Part shown: one piece after another, positions 21,554-34,265 of the stretch
Numbering within the stretch: the stretch's first letter is position 1
How the letters are laid out: the number at the start of each line of letters is the position of its first letter
DNA from: Antennarius striatus
Taxonomy: Eukaryota; Chordata; Actinopteri; Lophiiformes; Antennariidae
Assembly (NCBI RefSeq): GCF_040054535.1
Contig: NC_090784.1
Location: forward strand, 17,335,001 to 17,399,000
Direction of reading: 5' to 3'
DNA: 64,000 bases
Translations under genes and position numbers: made by a program
The notes under the pieces: generated by a model
What the model was told of the DNA's origin: nothing
Seen by the model: the letters and a program-made list of their open reading frames with translations, nothing else
Database searches by the model: none

Positions 21554-21650
21554 CCAATCAGCGCTCACATAATGGAGACAACGTTCACGCTGATTGGTCG
21601 ATTCAAAAATAACAGCACGCACGCACGCTATTTAATTAAAATGTTTTAAA
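21554..21650 (+). promoter_or_regulatory. cdca3: Candidate cell-cycle promoter of cdca3
   Basis: Two opposed CCAAT boxes (AGCCAATCAGCG with CCAAT at 21554-21558; CTGATTGGTCG with ATTGG at 21593-21597) are followed by TTCAAA at 21603-21608, the reverse of the CHR element TTTGAA, and by TTTAAA at 21645-21650. NF-Y sites plus a CHR is the arrangement used by G2/M genes under MuvB control, and CDCA3 is such a gene. The start of transcription is not visible. Confidence 0.55.
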
Positions 21651-21654
21651 CCAG

Positions 21655-21748
21655 CGCTTCTCTTGTTGATTGAGTTCGAGTGTGGATTCAGAAGTGTTCG
21701 TCGTGCACAAACCAATCGAGCGAGTTTATTTCTAACTTTACGCCTCAG
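21655..21748 (+). other. cdca3: Candidate non-coding first exon of cdca3
   Basis: Ends in a consensus donor CGCCTCAG|GTAATG at 21748/21749. The matching acceptor TCTCTTTTAG ends at 22330, 25 bases before the ATG. The 5' limit is estimated from the promoter motifs. Confidence 0.6.
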
Positions 21749-22355
21749 GTAATGTTTGTTATGTTTAACTGTCACAGTCATTAACCTACACGTTTTGATA
21801 TCAATGTTGATTCCTACCTGAAAGTTAGGACGAAGTCAAGAAACAGGGTTAGTCAAGTTAGCTTGCTCGTAAATTTGCTTAACAGTTCTTGGAGGTTATG
21901 GTAAAGATAACTCTGCTACCAGGAATGCTAACTTCAGTTCGTTTTTGAGCTTTGAGAAAACACTGGAAGTCATGTCATTTTTTTTTTTTCTTTTACGATT
22001 GTGAAGTCAGTTTGAACATGAATGTTCCAACGCATCATTCCATACAGGCATTAATTTAAATTATGTACGAACATGACACAATCTTGTTCCACGGTTTTGC
22101 TGTAAAAAAAAAATTAATGTTTTAAATTTTTGACTTTATATTTTGTGTGTAACAATTTTATAGTGAACCTGCAGGTAGATGAAGACTAAGTTTTCTTTTT
22201 TAGTTGTATGGAAATTTATCTGTTATTTTAGTTTGATGAAACTGTGAATTCAAGGTGTTATTTTTCATTGTTGTCATAAAGTTTTTGTATGTTTTTATTG
22301 AGTTTTGTTTTGAAAACTCTTCTCTTTTAGTCTCTGTGAACTTTAAATAAGTATT

Positions 22356-24053
22356 ATGGGGTCCAGTAAGAGCAAAGCTGCAGAATCTTCACCCACGATG
22401 ACAGAACCACCCATCAAGAACAGTCGAGTTCATTGTGTGATGGATCCACGCTCTCCTTCAGCAGAAATCAACCGAACACCCATTCAGGCAGGTTTCCTAG
22501 CTGACTTACTACCAGACTTCCTGTTATCTGTGTGGAGACGTTTAATCACCTGGTACTCATTCTAAAATTATCTTGCTAGGTCTGTGGATTTGTGCCAAAA
22601 AATGTCACGGATGCAAAAACAGAATGTCCTGTGGCATTTGTAGATCCCCGCTCACCCACAGTTGGCATTATGCGCACCCCTATGAGAGACATCATAAGAG
22701 GTGACAATTTGGTAATGGGTAACTTTCAGCTTGGCTTTCCTCGTCTGCAAATGACCTGCAATATTTTCTTACATTTATCCTTACAGAGACAGTTGGCTCC
22801 TATGCCCGCCGTCTGGGCTCACTTTTCCAAAATGAGACCGAAGGCAAAGTCCCTAAAAAAACCGCCAGTGATGGTGTGAATGGCTTTAAGGGTGAAGAAG
22901 TGGCCTCCACCAATCCCCTTCTGACTCCTCTGAAGCACTGCACCTTTGACTCTATGGCTGAGCATGCAAATCTTCTGGTCACCCCTGTAACACCTCCTCT
23001 CCAGTCTGTTAACGACTCAAGCCCCTTTGTGCTTCTTCAGCATCCACAATTTGAGGTGGAACTGGAGACTGAAGAAATGAGCCTAGAGGAGGCTGAAGAA
23101 GCGAGAGAGTCCCCTTTTGACAAGAGGCTGAGCTTGAGTCTGTTAACTTGTCATGAGGGAGCAACATCATCCCAGATTTTTGCTGATGTGCACTGTGATG
23201 GTACATCATCTCCGACACCTAGTACGGAACAGGACCTACCTGGGTATGGTTATGATCATTCTTACGCCATTCCAACAATCACCGTTACAACGGAGTCTCC
23301 TCTTGCGACTGAAGAACCCACTGATGCAGATTGTTCACCAGCCCAAGTGATCCATCAAAAGTCAAAGGAAGCAGAAGAAACGGTATCTTCATTGCCCTCT
23401 TCTCCTCCTCTGTCAGATCAACAAACTGTCCTCATCTTGACAGAACCACAATCCTGCACCAGCATCCATTGCCCCATTTTGGAAGCAAGGAGGAGCCCCA
23501 GTACAGTTGTGTTAAAACCACAGTGGTTGGGAAAAGGTTTTGGTGCTACTGCGCAAAGAGCTAGAGGTGTGCAGGGGCACAGTGGAAAAGGAAGCTCCTC
23601 TGCTCTTGCTATGAAGGTGGCTGTGAAGAATATAGCCAATGAAAACATGGGACCATCTGGCAAAAGAATCCAGACAGGTACACGTAAAGTTTTTGGCATC
23701 CTATTATCTGATAACAAGATAATTTTGTTGATAATATTTCTGTTCTTTTTCAAGGCACTGAGGGTCGCTCCCCACTGCAAGTCCTGAAGGAAACCAACTC
23801 ACCCAGAATCCAACGTCGTCAGGTACCGTAAACAAGCACTGGTACATTGCTAGTGATCCCAGCTGTTCTTGTTCACTGAATCTCAATTTGAAGATGTGTA
23901 AGGGGAAGTGTGATTTTAATTCACGATCAACTAACGTAATATGTTCTCCTGTTTTTCCAGCGGAAGCTGAAGGTGTCCACCCCTGACAGGCAGAGGCTTG
24001 GAGAGATGGACCAAAGGATGCTGTCAGTCTCTTTTGATAAGGAGAACAGGTGA
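22356..24053 (+). CDS. cdca3: Cell division cycle-associated protein 3 (Tome-1)
   Basis: Adaptor for mitotic entry; mammalian CDCA3 helps destroy WEE1 and is itself an APC/C-Cdh1 substrate in G1. Five coding exons: 22356-22487, 22580-22700, 22787-23677, 23755-23822 and 23961-24053, giving 434 aa. Two tandem family motifs are clear: DPRSPSAEINRTPI (from residue 30) and DPRSPTVGIMRTPM (from residue 66). The last residues, DKENR, carry a KEN degron (431-433) close to the C-terminus, in the same position as DKEN in human. Start ATG gives MGSSKSK, like human MGSAKS (N-myristoylation-type). The protein is much longer than the human one (268 aa) because exon 3 is 891 nt and encodes a Ser/Thr/Pro/Glu-rich, low-complexity region. 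The first coding intron needs a GC donor (see findings). Confidence 0.92.
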
Positions 24054-24220
24054 TTCACTGCATTGGAGTGAATCATACAGCATTTTATGCCGAGTTCTGC
24101 CATTTTTATTGTCTCTTAAAACAAGATTATATATGTACAGTGTTCTTGAATTGATGCCGTGGGTATATTGCTTTTACTTCCACTTCAAGCATTTTTCTAT
24201 CCTTATCTTTTGTAAATATA

Positions 24221-24226
24221 AATAAA
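24221..24226 (+). terminator. cdca3: Polyadenylation signal of cdca3
   Basis: AATAAA 170 bases after the stop, with no earlier good hexamer. Confidence 0.6.
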
Positions 24227-24249
24227 ATTTTGTTGCCTGATCTAATCTC

Positions 24250-25711
24250 TGTATTCTGTAGTGCTTTTTCTGCTCATGATTTTTTTTTTTACTTGCTGTA
24301 CTTTCTCAATACCCAACTTGCAATAGTCCTGAATGCAAGTTCCTCACAAATGATAAATGTTTAATACTAAATGTGTTAATTTTGAAAACATTGCAAATGC
24401 CATGTTTCTATTTACCTTTTGAATTCCTGGTTAAACTTCAGTTGAACATTTTATATTATGGTATACTATTAAATACTATAGTTGATGCAGTGATTAGACA
24501 TATAGAGTAATTCATTGTCCTCTAGGACTGAAAAACATACAGATGCTGTATATTACCACTGATGCCATATTTCATGTCTAACTGCAGGTGTAATTACAAA
24601 CTTGCTGTACGCAAGATTCTTTCTCAAAGAAGTTGCCTTGTCAGAAATTAAAGTCAAAACAGGTTTAATGCAGAATCCCATTTTATTACAGTGTTCTCAA
24701 GGACTGCAGTACTGTATTGCAGCGTCGTGTATGTCCACCGTTGGAAAAGATGCAGTACAAATTTGTGTTAGAACTTCCAGGTTTTTTGTATGTTCATAAA
24801 ACTTCAAGTTCATCTTGTACTATTACAGAGGAAAAGGTAAGCAGTCATACACAGACTCAGATGTGCTGCTAATGCATGATAAATATCCATTTAATAACAC
24901 TCGTACCAACATCCGCCTGAGACAAATGGGTCATTTTTTGTAAGTGCTCAGTGAACCATGGTAACTATTTTATTATCCCATCTGCCACTTTTTGACCAAA
25001 GCACTTTTTAGGTCTAGCTACTGGGGGAGGAGGGGGATTAGACCAAACAATGAGACCCATATTCTGCTTAATATCATCCATCAATCACATACAAAACAGC
25101 TCAAACACTAATATAGACATCTGCAAACTAAAACTCCATTTTAATTAAAATTAGAAAAAAAAATTAAGTAAATGTAAGCAGGTAGGGAATCTATGAAAAC
25201 TAAGAACAAATTGGTCTGAAACAAAAATGCAAGTGCTCACATGATTCATATGACAACCTATGCTTGGATATGAAACACAGCATATAGTAGCTGGTGTGAA
25301 CTTAGACAGGCTATAACTTCACACATTTTGCTCTATCATCCAGTGCGCTACCATTTACATTTTGGCATCTGATCTCATTGGGTGATCTGTCAAAGTTGCA
25401 GCGATAAAATTGTTTATCGATTTAAATGCAATATAGAAAACTTAACAGGACTATTCTTTTCTGAGACCCCAACCATTTGTGCCACCCCAAATTCCCCCAT
25501 AACGTGAAAAGAGAGCATGATGTGACAGACAGGAGGAAATCTTCACATTACAATTCAACGTAAGATAGGACTTGGCACAATTGAAATACCCTCTTCTCAC
25601 CCTATGCAGCTCCTATTTCTCCTCATTCCCTCCGCCAAGCTCAAATTCTTTTTTTACTCTCCTTTGCTTTCTGGTATCCACTCTTCTCTTGTTTTGTAGC
25701 AAGGAATAGCT
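24250..25711. other. cdca3-gnb3 tail-to-tail interval
   Basis: The two genes converge here. The right part probably holds the gnb3 3' UTR: on the minus strand AATAAA lies at 24969-24974, about 740 bases after the gnb3 stop. No other coding sequence or repeat recognised. Confidence 0.45.
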
Positions 25712-27867
25712 TCAGTTCCATATCTTGAGGAAGCTGTCCCAGGATCCGGTGCAGCATGCCATGCCATCTGAGGACACTCCGATGCAGCTCACTCTGTTGT
25801 CATGACCGGCCAGCACTCCTGGACCACAGCACAGAAGAAAAAACATCATGTGATCTGAGAAAAGTGCCACTGAAATTATTCAAATTGAAAACACTGATCC
25901 CCATCTTAGAAATGAAACTCTTGAACCGGTACTCACCCACTCTCTCAGCTTTAAGTGTGTCCCAGATGTTGACGTTAAAATCATCATAGCCAGCAAGTAG
26001 CAGACGTCCAGACAGGGACGAGGCCAGGGAGGTCACCCCGCACATGATGCTGGAGTCCTGGTAGGTGATGAGCTCCTGGTCAGCTCGCAGATCATACAGC
26101 TTACAGGTGGCATCATCTGACCCTGTTATCACCGCAGTGCCACTGGGGAAGAACTGGAGTATTGACAATGATTAGAAACTGGGCCTCCTACGAGCAGAAA
26201 ACAAAATCACAACTCTCAAACACAAGGATCTTCACCCCGATGGCATTAATGTCACTTTCATGGCCTCCAAAGGTCTGTCTGCATGTGCCCTCCCTGATGT
26301 CCCACAGCTTGGCCGTGAAGTCGCAGGCCCCTGAAATGAAGAACTTGAAGTCTGGGGACACAGCTAAGGACATGCAGTCTCCCTGGTGCCCTGCAAAGAT
26401 GGTCTTCTGGGTCCCTGTCTCAATGTCCCATAGTACGCTGGAGGAGACAGACCACAGGTGGTGTTTATTTCTGTTTCATCCCCAGAGGATGGGGTCGTAA
26501 GATCCTTTTAAAATGGGTTAATCATGATGTATTCTCACCAAGTGCAGTCTCCAGAGCTGGTGATGATCTCACTGTCACTGAGGAAACGACAGCAGGACAG
26601 GTAGCCTGGCAAAGCAAAGAATATCATATGAGAAAAGACCAAAGAGCACTACAAAAAGAAATCCCACCATCGGGGACTTCAAGAGTTCACATTTCTAAGC
26701 CGTTGTCCTACCTGTGTGTGCTGCCAGCTCGCGCATGACTTTAACGTTTCCATCTTTGCCCTTGAGGTTGTAGATGGAGCACATGTTGTCCAGACCTCCA
26801 CAAGCCACTAGGTTCCCAGAAGGTGCATAAGCACAAGTCATCACCCATGATGACTTCAGAGGGATGGCGTTCACCTGGAAACAAAAAACAAGACGCGAGA
26901 GAAACTCTTCTTTAACCGCTGAAAGCAAACAAACTCCGGTTGCAGGTCCTTGGCACAGTGTTTTCTGCCAAAGTGAGAAACATTTTGTTTCTTTAATGAC
27001 AGTCATTGGGTCTTTGATCAAATACTAAATATGATAAAACACAAAAATAGCCTATTTTAATGACCTATTCCTGTCGATCTACTTCTTAACATTTGAGTTT
27101 TAGTGAAATATTTGTTTTCAGGAGTTTCAAGGCCTTAGGGCTTGGCAGTATGCACAAGTACTTATATTGGCTAAAGGTTGGTTCTGCACTGCAAAGTTTA
27201 ATTCTCAGTGTCAACTGAAAAAGTCTGCATTAGTAGGATCGTCAAACATCACTCCTTCATTATGTCCTACCTTGTTGGTTGTAATGCTGTCCCACACTAT
27301 GAGTTTTCCATCTTGTGAGGCACTGACACACAGCCTGATGTTACAGCAATTGCAATTAGGACAAACCATGAAACAGGAAGAAATTGACAGGTAAGTTGGT
27401 GCATTTTATGACACTCCACAATTTAGCAATTTAACCCCTTTTGGCCATTAAATTAAACCGCGTGTTCTTTAAATTTGTGTTTAATTTTCTGTGTTTTTTA
27501 CTTGGACTCAGCAGCCCAGTGCATAGCGTAGATCTTAGCAAGGTGACCACGTAGTGTTTTCCTGGTCTTCATTTGGACTCGAGCCACCACGGTGGTCCCT
27601 GCTGCTGCTTCCTGCAGTGTGGTGTCCTGCACAGCCTTACGAGCTGCCTGGAGAACACACATAAACAAAGATAATCTGGTTCCTACTACTGGGCTAAAAT
27701 TGAAATTTTAACAATATTAATCAGAGTAAAAAGCCAAACCACATTATGTCACAATGGAAAAGTAAATTTGTCTCCCTCCAATTAAAGATGTTGTTAATGA
27801 GCCTACTGACAGTGATCTGATCCTTGAGACTTTCTGCCTCCTTTCGCAGTTCCTCCATTTCACCCAT
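25712..27867 (-). CDS. gnb3: G protein subunit beta-3
   Basis: Beta subunit of heterotrimeric G proteins; GNB3 is the cone transducin beta and also serves ON-bipolar cells. Eight coding exons, in transcript order: 27811-27867, 27502-27647, 27271-27334, 26712-26874, 26539-26605, 26236-26437, 25937-26153 and 25712-25818, giving exactly 340 aa, the family's fixed length. An N-terminal helix ([15 protein letters not shown]) pairs with gamma in a coiled coil and is followed by seven WD repeats, with blocks [15 protein letters not shown]-like, [26 protein letters not shown] and GHESDINAI, ending in [12 protein letters not shown]. Differences from human include Gly for Cys at the exon 6/7 junction (AIGFFP against AICFFP) and SSGDCTC for SSGDTTC. 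The start MGEMEELR matches GNB3 (MGEMEQLR). Teleosts have gnb3a and gnb3b; which one this is I cannot say. Confidence 0.95.
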
Positions 27868-27923
27868 GGCGATGTCTGTTAGGCACTGTCACCAGTGATA
27901 TTTGGCAAGAAAAGCAGATGATC
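27868..27923 (-). other. gnb3: 5' UTR segment of the gnb3 ATG exon
   Basis: On the minus strand an acceptor ATTTCAG|GATC at 27923/27924 precedes the ATG by 56 bases, so transcription starts further upstream in an untranslated exon. A candidate donor GCTGCAG|GTAGGC lies at 28761/28760. Confidence 0.5.
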
Positions 27924-30900
27924 CTGAAATGAAGACGTAGCAAACAAAAAACTAGAATTCAATGTCTGTGACATAAGTCAAGAAAACAGTTACGATTACT
28001 TTCTACGACCGACTGAACGCTCGATTATAGATTTTTACTTGCTCCGATGTGAACGGTATTGAACCTTCCTATCTCCGGTCTCTGACTAAGTGTGTTTTTG
28101 CAAGTCAAAACAACTCTCATCTACTTTGCAAACTTCTGTAAACACACAGAAACACACACAGAAACCCACAGAACACACCTACTCATGCATTGGTTTATGC
28201 ATGTACACACAGACTCACAGACTGTATGAATATACAGTACAAGCATTGACATTCACAGAAAGTATTTGATCATCGTAATATGTGACACACATCCTCACCC
28301 TGAATGTACACACAAACCGGTATGTCCTGTAATAATGTCATCAGAGTATCCACTTGAATCCAGCGCATCTCACTGCTTGATAAATTCCCAAACAACAAGT
28401 GCCATTAACAATCCATCTAGATAGCCTTCACTTGTTGCTGATGGCTATTGAATTTAGTAATGCTGTGATTAAATGTGAAATGTTTGTCAGTCACCAATCA
28501 CCTAATGGACAAAGTAATGCAGTGTGACAAATGTAATCAAGGGACAATTGAAAAGGCAGTCTGGATCACAAGTTGATGGTTTAAAGTTGAATCTTCAGCA
28601 CATTACCCAACTCAGCTACAACCTATTCTTCCCAGACACGAACAGATACTACAAAGAATTTTTCTGTCTTGAAAAAATAGATGTCTCAATGCTATTTTCT
28701 TCATCTTACCTTGAAAACTGATGAGAGGGAACACTTGGGTTGATCTTTTTGTTTGCCTACCTGCAGCGATAGCTCTCTCTCACTCTCTCGTTCACTATTT
28801 GAATGACTGTCCCTGTCAAAACACATGACTTGGCTGATTTGCCTCTAATTTGTTTGAAGTGAAAAGAAGAGGAAAGGAGTGACTGAGGGAGTGACTCTTT
28901 CAAAGAAAGATATTTAATGGTTTGCCATTGGGCTCTAACCTTTATCCATTGGTTATGCTTAAAGTGAATGAAAGATGACCTGAAAACACATTATAATTAA
29001 AATCAGAATGTTGATTTATGGCCTTTATAATATTGCAGTGTTCCAAACATCTCAGTAACAAGAACATGGCTGTCCTACGTTCAGCTGCTGAGGACTTCAT
29101 GAAGTTGGAAACAGAATTTTAGGCTTTTGTTCCAGATGGCAAATTGCTTTGATAATGAATGTCGTAATGAATACTTGAGTGTTTGAGTCGTGCTATTACC
29201 CTTTTGCCATTCTGTTCCCGGGAGCCTGCCATTGTTCCATGTGATTAAATGAATGCTAGGGGTTTCTGGATGGTGAAGTGCATTAATGCAGCCAGGGAGA
29301 AAAGGGGCAGGGGGAGGGGGTTGGGAGGTTGGGTTGGAGTAAGAGGCGAGTCAGGAGAGTGAGATTTAAATCTGACTGACTGAGTTTTTAAGGGAAGCCT
29401 TTTGAATCAAATCTGCTCTCATCCGATTACTGACTGCTCTTTGCATCTGGATAAGAGATGGAGAAATGGAATGGGGGGTGGGGGGTGGCAATACTGGGAT
29501 GAGAGTTATGGAGGGGGCAGGTGGAGGAGCTCGGGTGGGACGCTGAAAGAGTTGTGAGACTGGAAATCAGTGAAAGGATTTTTGAATAAGACTGGGCCTG
29601 TGACTAGGGTGCTATAAAGGTTGCATCTTAAATGCAATAAAGTTAAATTGTTCTAATTTCTTGTGTATTTCACCTGAAGTTACTGGATAAGCATTGTCTC
29701 CAAGTACCTTCTAAAAAGAGTTGGATGATTAGACGTTAACTGTTCTAGGGGCATAAAGTAATTGTGTGAAATGTCAATGATTGAAAAGTATTTATTGTAA
29801 TCACAACTTTTTACAAAGTAACTTTTTGTGTAAGCTATTTGAACCCCTGATTCACCATAAACAATTGTTTTTTCTTATTTTATCCATCATTACGTTTTCA
29901 GCAGAGATTATTCTATTATCACATATATCATGCACCACTATAAAATTTAATTTGCCATCATGAAGATTCATGAAAAACATATTCTCACATCTGCAAAGCT
30001 TTAATAAATGTGATTTCAAACCAAAATCTCACTATTTAGAGTGTCAATATTACAACCCAGTCCATCTATAAATCAAGATTATTTAATCTGATATATGTAA
30101 CAGTCATAAAAATAAGTACGTATGTAACATGTACGTACAGCATCTCCATGTTTGATGTCAACATATCTGTTAACTTCAAATACATCCCATGCACCATGTT
30201 AAAAGTTCGCAGGATTTAAAATATTTGCAACTTTTTGATTCAAGATTTTTTTTTTCATCAGGATATCTTATCATAATAATCATTCAGTTTGTCAAGCTAT
30301 AAAGCCAGTTTTCCAATAGACTGGTTTCTTATCCAGCACCTCAGTAGCATCACGCAACTTTCCATGAAGCCCCAAAACAATCAATGTCAGCATTATCACA
30401 TGACCATCCACTTACTGATCAGAAGTCTCTTCTCAAGGCAGACTTTCAATTAGTGCTCCTCCAGCGGTCTCTCTCTAGTCCTTGTCATAAGTTGAGCGTG
30501 TGTGTGTTAACACACTTTCTCCTGCTCTTTCACTTTTGGTATCACAAACAGCAGGATAGTTGTCTGTCACTCAGTCTCTCCACTGCTCCTATGAGGAACA
30601 GATGAGGATTGGAGGGATGAAGGGAGATCAGCAATGAAGGGATAAACTCCAGGATGGACAGAAAGAGGGGTGGGGGTAAAAGAGACAGAGAGGGAGAGGA
30701 GGCATTGGGGGAAACCAAACAAGGTGTAAAACGTGGTTATGGGGTCACAAGACATGAGCTAGGTTAAATCCAAATCAAAAACTAGGATGGAAATCATGGA
30801 GGGGAGGGGATAGAAGATAAATAGAGGCCCAGAGAACATGGCTTTTTATGGTCTTGGGGTTGCCTTTAACAGATCCGTGACTGGCAAGAGGGTTTTGTGT

Positions 30901-33390
30901 TTTGTAAACCCGAGGTGAAGCTAATATTAGAAATTTTATGGGCAGATGGGGAGAATGGCAGAGCAAAGATCAGACTGGGTCCATTGGTGATGTACAGAGT
31001 GACTATTAGATTTAGGAGAGGTCTGTAAGGTTCATTCTTACTATGCAAACAGTTCCACCAGGCATGGACGCTTACTTTAACAGGGTCTGTGCTACTACTA
31101 CTCTCACTGACTTAGTCTGTCCTTTCCTGTGTGAAATAATTTCTTTCACTTAGCGATGCTTCATGTCACCTTCTGTTCATCCAAAAATCCTGCATAGGGG
31201 TATCTAAATCCCCCACTCTCCTCTCCAACACACCTTTGCCTATTAGGTAGCATGAAACATACTGCTACGCTTGATCTACCATTATCTAACAAAGTAAATC
31301 ACGTGCATTGGTTATGAAATAGCACTCACTGTCATGAGACAGCAATTCCAGCACTGCATTACCACAGAAAATTTACTATGCTAAAAAAAAATCTCTGTCA
31401 GTCATCATTAATGTCAGCGTGTTTGTTTCTGTGGGGACCCTTTCCTCTGTACGACACCTTTGACTGTCATGTTTTCTAACAAAATCACACTTCCAGGAAG
31501 GATGTATAAAGAATAAAGTTGTACTATGGAGGAAGTGACACTGAGACCATTTATGTAGAAATTATAAATATGCCACAGCAGACTTTTACTATACACGTGT
31601 TACTTCCTACATCTTTTTAACATTTTGACAGAAAAAAAATGTCTGAGCTTAATGAGCTGGGCCTGAATTTTTAGAAATGAAATTGAAGAGCTTTGGGCTG
31701 TGAGATGGATCACAGAACTGATTAAAAATATAAAGAAAAAGGATTTGTTAGCAGTCAAACAAGCACTACTCTTGAAAAAGGCATACAGTGTGCTATTTTA
31801 GTTTAAATCAATGATGTTTTGATCTCATTCTATCTATATAATCTTGTCTGTAAATTATTTCCAGCATTGCTGCAGTTTATCCAATATTTTTAAAGTCATT
31901 GTTAGGCGAGTACAGTATATTTTTAGTCTGTAAAGCCTGAAAAGGGTCAGCGAATCATTACACTTGGTTTGAATAAATACAATAAGTGGTGAAGAGGGGT
32001 GGGAGTGACCGGATTAAATGAGACATCAGTCAGTCAAACAACTATTGTGACATGATGTAGGTTACATGCACAAATTGAGATCCTCCTATTGAAGCTCATC
32101 ATACAGCCTCATGCAGGAAGAACAGAAATCATCAGCAGGATTCGTGACAATCGCATGACAGTTGGTGGGTTGGATGTCTGCCACTCACCAGACAGAGCAG
32201 TCAATAATAATAACAGCAGGATGGGATCTCAGTTTTATAACGACACTGTTAATCCTTACATAATTTATGCTAATCATATAAAACATGAAAAAGACATCGT
32301 ACTTGCTTTTCTGCCAAGTGTATAATTGGAGCAGTAGATGGACATGGTGCTTAGTGTAAGGACATCTATGATGCATTATATAGACATAACACCTACTTAA
32401 GAGTAGATTAATGCAGACTTTTAGGGTGCTGCATGGTTTAGGGTGTTAGGGAGGGAAGAGGTTAAAACCAAGACTCCATTAAACAAGCCTGCCGACCCAA
32501 TTCGGCAGCAGTGGGGGATTATAACACAGAGGGGAGTGAGAGTGTTAATATGGGCTGTAAACAGTACTTGACTCAGTTCCTAATGCACTAACGGAGAGGG
32601 GGGCTGAAAGGAGCCACTGGTTGTAATGGGAAGGATAAGATGGAAGTGGGTGAGAGGGTGACACTCCACGGTGGATGTGAATGATTAAATCATCTCTTTC
32701 TGGATTACCATTCCATATTCTAAATGGGAGATTTTTTAAGCTTCATAAACAAATGCACTCATTTATGAGAGATTACTGGTAATCTCTCTTTCTATCCTTT
32801 TTTCCCCTTGCAGATCTCTCCCTCTCTGTTCCCTCCCCTCTCTCTTACTGACTTGAACAGTAGTTTCTGACGTACTGTGCTAATGCAACTGCTTTTTTTT
32901 TTAAGTTTCCTACTGCTGCGTTGTTGTCTAATCACACATCATATCACATGCTTGTACTCCTAACAGACAAACCCAGATTGCAGAATGCAACAATGCTCTA
33001 TCTTCTAAATCGGCAGACACACAAGAGAATGTGGAGTAATCACTGAACAGATGACACAACTTGTCTTTAACTTGTCTGCCCCTTTTTGTCCCATCTGTTT
33101 CTAATGCTCTTAGAATTTGTTACTAGTGTGTACAAAAGCGTAAGAAATACTCCTTCTGGATTTCTGTCTCCCATACGAAGATCTTAATATACAATTTGAA
33201 ATTTTAAAAAAAGGAAACTCAAGAAAACACTAAATGTAATTCTAAAAGACAATTGGTGAAAAGCTAGTTGCTCCATCTTTAGGAGTGACTGACAAACAGA
33301 TGCTACAGATAACTGCATCAGTCCCAGACATCACAATGATTCAACTCTGCAGCCACTCTGGCAGTTTTAACTGTACGATCATCAGGTCCT
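27924..33390. other. gnb3 upstream / gnb3-p3h3 interval, left part
   Basis: About 5.5 kb without a supported exon except the possible untranslated gnb3 exon ending at 28761. It contains G-rich tracts at 29304-29333 and 29473-29488. Photoreceptor enhancers for gnb3 would be expected here, but I saw no convincing cluster of CRX-type sites. Open frames in it are short and without homology. Confidence 0.5.
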
Positions 33391-33393
33391 GCT

Positions 33394-33638
<245 letters not shown>

Positions 33639-33639
33639 T

Positions 33640-34265
33640 TATGGTATCTAAATGAGGCTGAAGTCCAGGATTTGACTAGGCCACTCACTTTCACAGGTGA
33701 AGTGATGTACTTAATGCTTGAGATTATCTTTCTGGATGTCCCAGTTGTGCTTAAGCATCAATTGACAAACCCGTGACCCGATATTCTCCTTCAGAACTTC
33801 CGTAGCAGGGAGCAGAGTTCAGGTTTCTGTTAATTATGGTGAATTATCCTGACCATGAAGTAGCTGAGTTGACCTCAAAGCATTATGCTGAGACCTCAAT
33901 ACCTGACCGCAGGTATGTTTTTTGTGGAATACTCTTCCATGGATACTGTTTTTTTTTATGCCTGGTTACTTTCATGTGGAGCCATGAACACTGACATTAA
34001 TCAAGGTGAGAGCATTCCAGCTCCTCAGATGTTTTACTTGGCTCTCTTGTCTTCTTCAATGAGTGTTCATCACACTCCAGGAAGGTTGTCCACTTCTGGC
34101 AAGGTTCACTATTGTTCCAAGTCTCCTCAAGCTGCACATAATGTTTCTCACTGCGGATCTGTGGAGTCCCACAACCTTAGAAATAGCTTTGCAACACTGC
34201 CAAGACTGACTCCTATCAACTTCATCCTCATGTCTTCCAGAGTTTCTTTCCATTTTATGTAATTC
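33640..34265 (-). mobile_element. Tc1-like DNA transposon relic
   Basis: Minus strand. The N-terminal helix-turn-helix is readable (CKAISKVVGLHRSAVRNIM, then GTIVNLARSGQP, about 34200-34080), matching Tc1 transposases (stretch ...STVRNII...GTVANLPRSGRP). Further on, ESEWPSQILDFSLI (about 33700-33660) matches the WPSQSPDLNPI block after the last catalytic region. The middle is broken by stops and shifts, so no active enzyme is encoded. Confidence 0.75.

Noticed and set aside
23418-23780. 120-residue minus-strand frame
   Set aside because: Opposite strand of the large cdca3 exon 3, whose plus-strand frame is fully supported.
25800-26168. Separate 122-residue minus-strand WD protein
   Set aside because: It is exon 7 of gnb3 read through its flanking introns, not a separate gene.
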